This document shows, piece after piece, positions 58,375 through 63,927 of a stretch of 63,927 bases of DNA (position 1 is its first letter; each line of letters begins with the position of its first letter). Location of the stretch: assembly GCA_015068065.1 (NCBI GenBank), contig SVLE01000003.1, forward strand, positions 1 to 63,927, read 5' to 3'. The notes below the pieces were generated by a model, which was not told the DNA's origin, searched no databases, and saw nothing but the letters and a program-made list of their open reading frames with translations. The position numbers and the translations under genes are program-made. The stretch comes from Oscillospiraceae bacterium. Lineage in GTDB: Bacteria > Bacillota > Clostridia > Oscillospirales > Oscillospiraceae.

Positions 58375-59205
58375 TCATCGACCCAATGCCAGGTCATATA
58401 ATTCATTTTTAGACAGGTCCAGTTCTCTGGCCGCCTGTTTTACCGCATCTTTCAATGACGCCCCTCCTGCCCGCAGCGCCTCCACCCGCGCAAGGCCGTC
58501 TTCCAGCGTGGCTTCCTGCTCTTCCACAGGCTCAGCTCCGCGGATGACAAGGACGAACTCACCCTTGGGCTGATTCTCTTCGTACCAGCGGGCCGCCTCG
58601 CCCAATGTGGTACGCCGCACCTCTTCATGGAGCTTGGACAACTCCCGGCACAGGGAGATGGGCCTTTCTTCCCCAAAGGCATCCCGCAGATCACAAATGG
58701 TTGCGTTGAGCTTGTGAGGCGCTTCATAAAACACCATGGTGCGCTCCTCACCCTTCAGGCTGTCCAGATGGGCACGGCGGTTCTTTTTGTTCATGGGCAA
58801 AAAGCCCTCAAAGGTAAACCGGTCGGTGGGCTGCCCGGACGCGGCCAGCGCCGTGACCAGCGCGCAGGGTCCCGGAATGGCCACCACATCGATCCCCTGT
58901 TGGGCACATTGGGCCACCAGCTCCTGACCGGGATCGGAGATGGCGGGTGTACCCGCATCGGTAACGAGGGCACAGCTCTCCCCTGCCAACAGCCGCTCCA
59001 GTACCGCCCGACCACCCGCCTCGGTATTGTGGCGGTGATAGGAGATCATGGACTTTTTCAGCCCCAGATGGTTGAGCAGCTTCAAAGAAACCCGGGTATC
59101 CTCCGCGGCGATAAAATCTGCCCGAGCCATGGTGTCCGCCATGCGGGGAGAAATATCCCCCAAATTTCCGATGGGCGTGGGGACGAGGTATAGAGTTCCG
59201 GCCAT
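58375..59205 (-). CDS. rsmI: 16S rRNA C1402 2'-O-methyltransferase RsmI
   Basis: A 276-residue tetrapyrrole-methylase-fold enzyme: TLYLVPTPIGNLGDISPR, IAAEDTRVSLKLLNHLG, LVTDAGTPAISDPGQ, AIPGPCALVTALAASG and FYEAPHKL are diagnostic. It methylates the ribose of C1402 in the decoding centre. Start at 59205 with GGAG upstream. Confidence 0.97.
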   Translation of the reverse strand: MAGTLYLVPTPIGNLGDISPRMADTMARADFIAAEDTRVSLKLLNHLGLKKSMISYHRHNTEAGGRAVLERLLAGESCALVTDAGTPAISDPGQELVAQCAQQGIDVVAIPGPCALVTALAASGQPTDRFTFEGFLPMNKKNRRAHLDSLKGEERTMVFYEAPHKLNATICDLRDAFGEERPISLCRELSKLHEEVRRTTLGEAARWYEENQPKGEFVLVIRGAEPVEEQEATLEDGLARVEALRAGGASLKDAVKQAARELDLSKNELYDLALGR

Positions 59206-59224
59206 TGCGACCACTCCTTATTTC

Positions 59225-59899
59225 TCAGATGATCTTCAGCAGTACCAGCGCAAACAGCACAAAGGTGATGAGCAGTGCCAGCGCAAACAGCACGAAGCCG
59301 CCGCTGAACTTTTTGCTCTGTCCGCTCTGGGAGGGGGGCACAAGTCCGGCCCGGCGCAGAGCGGTGACCACCGGCTTGTAGAGCAGCAGGGTGGCTGCCA
59401 TGTTCAGTCCGCCCTTGGTCAGGTTAAAGGGCAGGAACACAGGCAGCAGCATACCTGCGATGACCTCACGGGGCGTACCCTGATACAGTGGGGTGATGAG
59501 ATAGTTCCACAGCACCATCACCACCGTCATGGCCACGGTGGCCGCAGCAAGGCCAATCACCGCACCCTGCTTGGAGTGCTGACGTTTATACGCGTAGCAG
59601 GCAGTGCAGCAGAAGCTGGCCGTGGCAGCAATATTCATAATCAGGCCAAAGGGTCCGGTGCCGCTGTAAGTAAAGAATTCCACCACCGGCACAAGGATGG
59701 ACAGAATGATGGCTGCGGCAGGTCCAAGCGTAAATCCACCAATGCAGATGACTACACTTTTGAATTCAAAATCCAGGAAGCCGTTGACACTGGGAATAAC
59801 CTTGCACAGATAGGTAACTACCCACGCCACAGCGGCGAGCATGGCCAGCGTGACCATGGTACGAACATTGAGCCACTTGTCGGCCCGGTTGTGAGACAT
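59225..59899 (-). CDS. ribU: Riboflavin ECF transporter S component
   Basis: A 224-residue membrane protein with about six segments. The RibU-like pattern FLDFEFKSVVICIGGFTLGP, GTGPFGLIMNIAATASF and LLPVFLPFNLTKGGLNM is clear. Start at 59899 with GGAGT upstream. The FMN riboswitch in front of it fixes the substrate as riboflavin. It uses an ECF module encoded elsewhere. Confidence 0.94.
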   Translation of the reverse strand: MSHNRADKWLNVRTMVTLAMLAAVAWVVTYLCKVIPSVNGFLDFEFKSVVICIGGFTLGPAAAIILSILVPVVEFFTYSGTGPFGLIMNIAATASFCCTACYAYKRQHSKQGAVIGLAAATVAMTVVMVLWNYLITPLYQGTPREVIAGMLLPVFLPFNLTKGGLNMAATLLLYKPVVTALRRAGLVPPSQSGQSKKFSGGFVLFALALLITFVLFALVLLKII

Positions 59900-59993
59900 A
59901 AAAAACACTCCTTCATGTTGTTTCGACACCCAAAAGACAAATGCCTTCCAGGTGTTAAAACTCATAAGGAGGTGCGCATGGTTTGTAACACAC

Positions 59994-60112
59994 ATCTTCT
60001 TCCATCCGGACTATACCGTTGGTCCCGGAGTTTCACCGGGTCAGCGAACGCACGGCGTTCGGTCGCGGACTGTACCGCCAGTGGGGAATTTCACCCCGCC
60101 CTGAAGACATTC
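59994..60112 (-). promoter_or_regulatory. FMN riboswitch (RFN element)
   Basis: Minus-strand leader reads the FMN aptamer core in order: TCTTCAGGGCGGGGTGAAAT, TCCCCACTGGCGGTA, AGTCCGCGA, GACCCGGTGAAACTCCGG, GACCAACGGTATAGTCCGGA and TGGAAGAAGA. All conserved junction bases are present. Downstream, CCTCCTT (59966-59972) could pair with the ribU site AAGGAG, suggesting translational control. Confidence 0.97.
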
Positions 60113-60186
60113 GATTCAGTTGTCCTGCTTATTATACGATATCCGAAAACAGAATGCAACCCCCGGAATTTTCCGGGGGTTGCATG

Positions 60187-60912
60187 TTACCTCACTTCAA
60201 TCCGGTCCAGGATCTCGCCCACCGCTCCCTCGATCAGAAGATCAGCCTTATGATCATAGGGTGTGGGCGATTTGTTAATGAGCACCAGCCGGTCTCCGGC
60301 ATAGTAATTCACAAGTCCTGCCGCGGGATAAACAGTCAGAGAAGTGCCGGCCACGATGAGCATATCCGCTTTGCTGATGTCCCGCACCGCACCCGCCACG
60401 GTATCACCGTTGAGCTGCTCCTCATACAGCACCACATCGGGTTTGAATGTTCCGCCGCAGATACACTTGGGCACACCCTCACTGTTCAGGATATCCTGCG
60501 CCGTGCATGGTTTTCCGCAGTCGGTGCAGTAATTGCGCAGCACACTGCCGTGTAGCTCCCATACCCGTCTGCTCCCTGCCGCCTGATGCAACCCATCAAT
60601 GTTCTGGGTCACCACGCTGCGCAGCTTGCCCGCCTTTTCCAGTTGGGCGAGTTTCCGGTGGGCGGCGTTGGGCTGAGCGTCCAGACACAGCATCTTATCC
60701 CGGTAAAATCGGTAAAACTCCTTGGTGTGCCGACGGAAAAGGGTATGGCTTAAAATCTCCTCCGGAGGCCAATCGTATTTTTGGTTATACAAACCGTCCA
60801 CGCTTCTAAAGTCGGGGATACCCGATTCCGTGCTGACGCCGGCCCCGCCGAAAAAGACCACAGAGCTGCTCTCATCAATCCATCTTTGCAGTTGTGCTAT
60901 CTTTTCCCGCAT
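60187..60912 (-). CDS. NAD-dependent protein deacylase (sirtuin)
   Basis: A 241-residue Sir2 enzyme: GAGVSTESGIPDFRS, TQNIDGLHQAAG, catalytic His in ELHGS, zinc Cys pairs CTDC and CIC, and FKPDVVLYEEQL, AGTSLTVYPAAG. It removes acyl groups from lysines using NAD. Start at 60912 with GGAGG upstream. It follows polA by 13 bp and is probably co-transcribed. Confidence 0.96.
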   Translation of the reverse strand: MREKIAQLQRWIDESSSVVFFGGAGVSTESGIPDFRSVDGLYNQKYDWPPEEILSHTLFRRHTKEFYRFYRDKMLCLDAQPNAAHRKLAQLEKAGKLRSVVTQNIDGLHQAAGSRRVWELHGSVLRNYCTDCGKPCTAQDILNSEGVPKCICGGTFKPDVVLYEEQLNGDTVAGAVRDISKADMLIVAGTSLTVYPAAGLVNYYAGDRLVLINKSPTPYDHKADLLIEGAVGEILDRIEVR

Positions 60913-60925
60913 ACCTGCCCTCCTT

Positions 60926-63607
60926 TTAGTGGGCATCTGCCCAGCACTTGCCCGCGTGGGTATCCGCCTGCAAAGACACCGCAAGCGCGGCCACTCCCCG
61001 CATCTCCTCTTCCACCAGCTCACAGACCCGCTGCGCTTCCTGCTCCGGGCACTCCACGATCAGTTCGTCGTGGACCTGCAGGACCAGTTTGCCCTCCAGT
61101 CCCTCCGCCTTTAGCCGGTCACGCACCCGGATCATGGCCAGTTTGATGATATCGGCAGCCGTACCCTGAATGGGGGCATTCAATGCCACCCGTTCCCCAA
61201 AGGAACGCATATTGAAATTGGAGGACTTCAGCTCCGGCACCCAGCGGCGGCGGCCAAAGAGGGTGGCCACGTAACCTTCCTTCTTCGCCTGCTCAACCAC
61301 CGCGTCCATATAGGTCTTGACCCCGGCGTAGTGGGCAAAATAGCGGTCCATATAGTCCTTCGCTTCCGCCACGGACACCTTGATGTCCTGAGACAGAGAG
61401 AACGCAGAAATCCCGTACACGATTCCAAAGTTTACTGCCTTGGCGCTGCGGCGCATGAGGGACGTGACTTCACTTTGTGGGACACCAAACACCTGAGATG
61501 CGGTGATGGTGTGGATATCTTCCCCGGAATTGAACCCGTCGATCATGGCCTGATCTCCGGCCATGCAGGCCAGCAGGCGCAGTTCGATCTGGGAATAGTC
61601 CGCGTCCACCAGAACTTTACCGGCAGGAGCCACGAACATTTTGCGCAGCTGCGCGCCCAGTTCCGTGCGCACGGGAATGTTCTGTAGATTGGGCTCCACA
61701 GAGGACAATCTTCCGGTGGCGGTGACGGTATTCTGGAATGAAGTGTGGATCCGCCCGTCAGGCATAATCACTTTACCAAGTCCATCCACGTAGGTGGATT
61801 TTAGTTTAGTCAGTTGACGATACTCCAGAATTTCATCGATGATATCGTGTTGCCCACGCAGCTTTTCCAGCACCTCGGCATTGGTGGAATAACCCGTTTT
61901 CGTCTTTTTCACCGGGGGCAGATTCAGCTTGTCAAACAGGACATGCCCCAGCTGCTGGGTGGAGTTGATATTGAACTGCTCCCCGGCCAGTTCGTAGATA
62001 GCTGCCTGCGCCTTGTCAATCCGCTCGGTGAGCATCTCCCCAAAGGCCACCAGTGCCCCCCGGTCAATGAGAAAGCCCTCCTGCTCCATCTCGGCCAAAA
62101 CCGTGCATAGGGGCAGCTCAATTTCATAATACAGCTTATCCATGTCCAGCTCGGAAAGCCGCTTGGACAGGGTATCCCGCAGAGCGCCGATGAGCGAACA
62201 GTGGGACAGCAACGCGGCCATGGGAACGGTAGGGTCAGCCAGCGGACCGAAGGCACCCTCAGCCAGATAGTCCTCCGCCTTGGCGAACTGGTGGTTGTAA
62301 TAGGTCAGGCCAAGCTTCTCAAGCTCGTAGCTTCCATCGGTGGGCGCCAGCAGGTAGGCGGCCACCTCCGTGTCAAAAACGAAGCCCTCGGGGGTAATGC
62401 CTTCCTCCAGCAAGGTCCGGCACAGACCCTTGACCCCGTGGGCCACTTTCCTGATATCCGGTGCAAACAGGCCCTTTAAGAAGTCATTGTAGCACTCCAG
62501 CTTGTCGGCAAAGAACACTGCCGCGCAGCCGTCCGCTTCGCTGACTCGCCACTCCACACAAACCGTGTTCAAATCAGGATGAGCAAGTATATTTACTTCA
62601 CACTCAGAACGCCAGATTTTCAGCAATTCCTCCATGCGAGCGCGGTCGGTGACCACCTCACTGGTGCAGCTGCCCTCAAAGGTCTGTTCCTCCTGCACGC
62701 TCCCCTCCCCCTGCGGGGCGGTGAGGTGGTACTTATCGATGAGCTTTGAAAATTCCAGCCGCAGAAACAGTTCATACAGTCTGATATTGTCCGGCTCACG
62801 GCGCAGATTTTCCGTCGGAACAAAGTCCATTGGAGCATCGGTGCGGATGGTCGCAAGGTCATAGGACATACGGGCATCCTCTTCGCCCTCAGCCAGTTTT
62901 TTCACCACGCCGGGCTTGGCGGGCACACCTGCTTCCATCTCCGGTTGGGGCATGGCGGCAAAGAGCGCGTCAATACTGTGGTAGCGCTGAATGAGGGCCA
63001 TGGCAGTCTTCTCCCCCACTCCCTTTACACCGGGAATGTTGTCCGATGAGTCACCCATGAGTGCTTTCAGATCGATGATATGGATGGGATCAAATCCGTA
63101 TTCCTCCCGGAACGCCTCCGGCGTCATATCCCGGGTGGTGGTGTGTCCCATGCGGGTGGACACCAGCTTGACGGTGGTGGTATCGGTAATGAGCTGCAAA
63201 GAGTCCTTGTCTCCTGTAACGACCACCGTGTCCCATCCGGCGGCTGTATCCTTTACGCTGATGGTGCCGATCAGGTCGTCCGCCTCCCAGCCGTCCATTT
63301 CGTAGGTGGGAATATTCATGGCGGCAAGAACGTCCTTCAAAATGGGCATCTGGCTTGCCAGCTCCTCGGGCATGCCCTTGCGCTGGGCCTTATAGCCCTC
63401 ATAGGCCAGATGGCGGAAGGTAGGCGCCTTGCGGTCAAAGGTGACGCACAGGGCCTCGGGCTTCTCCTCTTCCAGCAGCTTGTTCAGAATGTTCAAAAAA
63501 CCAAAAATAGCATTGGTGGGCTGGCCGTCCCGGGTGGTCAGATTCTGACTGACCCCGTAGAAGGCGCGGTTCACGATGGAGTTGCCGTCCAGGACCATGA
63601 GTTTCAT
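60926..63607 (-). CDS. polA: DNA polymerase I
   Basis: An 893-residue family A polymerase. N-terminal 5'-nuclease (FEN) domain with MVLDGNSIVNRAFYG, DGWEADDLIG and GDKDSLQL; a middle 3'-exonuclease-like domain (about 315-480); and the polymerase domain with GRLSSVEPNLQNIP, DYSQIELRLLA, RRSAKAVNFGIVYG and VHDELIVECP. In the middle domain the D-x-E metal site of active proofreading enzymes is absent (NILAHPD where FDTET-like is expected), so proofreading is lost, as in Bacillus-type enzymes. Confidence 0.97.
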   Translation of the reverse strand: MKLMVLDGNSIVNRAFYGVSQNLTTRDGQPTNAIFGFLNILNKLLEEEKPEALCVTFDRKAPTFRHLAYEGYKAQRKGMPEELASQMPILKDVLAAMNIPTYEMDGWEADDLIGTISVKDTAAGWDTVVVTGDKDSLQLITDTTTVKLVSTRMGHTTTRDMTPEAFREEYGFDPIHIIDLKALMGDSSDNIPGVKGVGEKTAMALIQRYHSIDALFAAMPQPEMEAGVPAKPGVVKKLAEGEEDARMSYDLATIRTDAPMDFVPTENLRREPDNIRLYELFLRLEFSKLIDKYHLTAPQGEGSVQEEQTFEGSCTSEVVTDRARMEELLKIWRSECEVNILAHPDLNTVCVEWRVSEADGCAAVFFADKLECYNDFLKGLFAPDIRKVAHGVKGLCRTLLEEGITPEGFVFDTEVAAYLLAPTDGSYELEKLGLTYYNHQFAKAEDYLAEGAFGPLADPTVPMAALLSHCSLIGALRDTLSKRLSELDMDKLYYEIELPLCTVLAEMEQEGFLIDRGALVAFGEMLTERIDKAQAAIYELAGEQFNINSTQQLGHVLFDKLNLPPVKKTKTGYSTNAEVLEKLRGQHDIIDEILEYRQLTKLKSTYVDGLGKVIMPDGRIHTSFQNTVTATGRLSSVEPNLQNIPVRTELGAQLRKMFVAPAGKVLVDADYSQIELRLLACMAGDQAMIDGFNSGEDIHTITASQVFGVPQSEVTSLMRRSAKAVNFGIVYGISAFSLSQDIKVSVAEAKDYMDRYFAHYAGVKTYMDAVVEQAKKEGYVATLFGRRRWVPELKSSNFNMRSFGERVALNAPIQGTAADIIKLAMIRVRDRLKAEGLEGKLVLQVHDELIVECPEQEAQRVCELVEEEMRGVAALAVSLQADTHAGKCWADAH

Positions 63608-63769
63608 GGCTGTTCCCCCTTGGTCTGCGGTAATATAACAGTTTGTTAGATTATATCATTTTTCCCTTTTTTGAGCAAGTCAAGAAGCCGTTTGCGTATG
63701 GACTTTTTCCCCTTTCTGTGCTATCATATTAGATAATTATGCCAACAATAGTTACAGGAGGCATGTGCC

Positions 63770-63927
63770 ATGAAGGTCAATGTTCTTGGCGTGCGTTTTG
63801 ACAATGTAACACCGGAAGAGGCACTGGAGCGCGGCGCGCAGCTGATGGCCCAGCCCGGCTTCCACTACGTGGTCACTCCCAATCCGGAATTTATACTGGC
63901 CGCGGAAAAGGACGATGAGTTCCGCTC
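63770..63927 (+). CDS. WecG/TagA family glycosyltransferase, 5' part
   Basis: First 52 codons of a gene cut by the window edge. The start MKVNVLGVRFDNVTPEEALE and HYVVTPNPEFILAAEKDDEF match the N terminus of WecG/TagA/CpsF glycosyltransferases (N-acetylmannosamine or similar sugar to lipid-linked acceptors in wall polymer synthesis). AGGAGG lies nine bases before the ATG. It is divergent from polA. Specificity cannot be told from this piece. Confidence 0.85.
   Translation, partial: MKVNVLGVRFDNVTPEEALERGAQLMAQPGFHYVVTPNPEFILAAEKDDEFR

Overview
The window looks like a chromosomal segment of a fairly GC-rich, low-GC-phylum anaerobe of the Clostridia, most like Oscillospiraceae of the Flavonifractor / Lawsonibacter / Intestinimonas type. 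This is inferred from gene content and order (dprA-topA-trmFO-plsX-acpP-rnc, hprK, RNase M5, ECF vitamin transporter subunits, SLH-domain protein) and from strong AGGAGG ribosome-binding sites; no database search was possible.

Region 1 (1-1359) carries two HTH regulators of a kind common on integrative elements. Region 2 (1360-24262) is a complete-looking integrative element of about 22.9 kb, inserted in the 3' end of a tRNA-Ala(GGC) gene. A 45-bp copy of the tRNA 3' end marks the far (left) boundary at 1360-1404, and the intact tRNA lies at 24218-24293 next to a tyrosine recombinase. At the right end the element holds the recombinase, an excisionase-like HTH, a CHC2-finger RepA-type helicase, a MobC protein without any relaxase, a tandem palindromic oriT-like segment and a 0.6-kb degenerate-repeat region that resembles a replication origin. 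The rest is cargo and most of it looks like phage defence: a Fic/TnpV pair, a HEPN protein, an XRE regulator, a SLOG protein, an AbiEi/AbiEii pair, and one long leftward operon.

That operon is the main point of interest. In transcription order it encodes a DUF4338 (DruA-like) protein, a small P-loop ATPase, a helical protein, a 1512-residue FtsK/HerA-type motor with an internal PD-(D/E)xK-like nuclease motif, an SfsA-family nuclease, a protein with C-terminal membrane segments and a YunG-like protein. The ATPase / middle protein / giant motor order matches the DptF-DptG-DptH (DndFGH) restriction cassette, but no Dnd or Ssp modification gene is present and DruA is seen where none is expected. 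I infer a possibly undescribed defence system combining Druantia-like and DndFGH-like parts.

Region 3 (24300-63927) is core chromosome: rpsU, leuS, a short-chain dehydrogenase with a divergent AraC regulator, a MacA/MacB-type exporter followed by an SLH surface protein, hprK, an RpiR regulator with an OPA-type transporter, rpmB, rnmV, holA, comEC, a folate ECF S component under a THF riboswitch, the rnc-acpP-plsX-trmFO-topA-dprA cluster, an MFS transporter, a SpoU methyltransferase, lysS-greA, rsmI, a riboflavin ECF S component under an FMN riboswitch, a sirtuin, polA, and the start of a WecG/TagA glycosyltransferase cut by the window edge.
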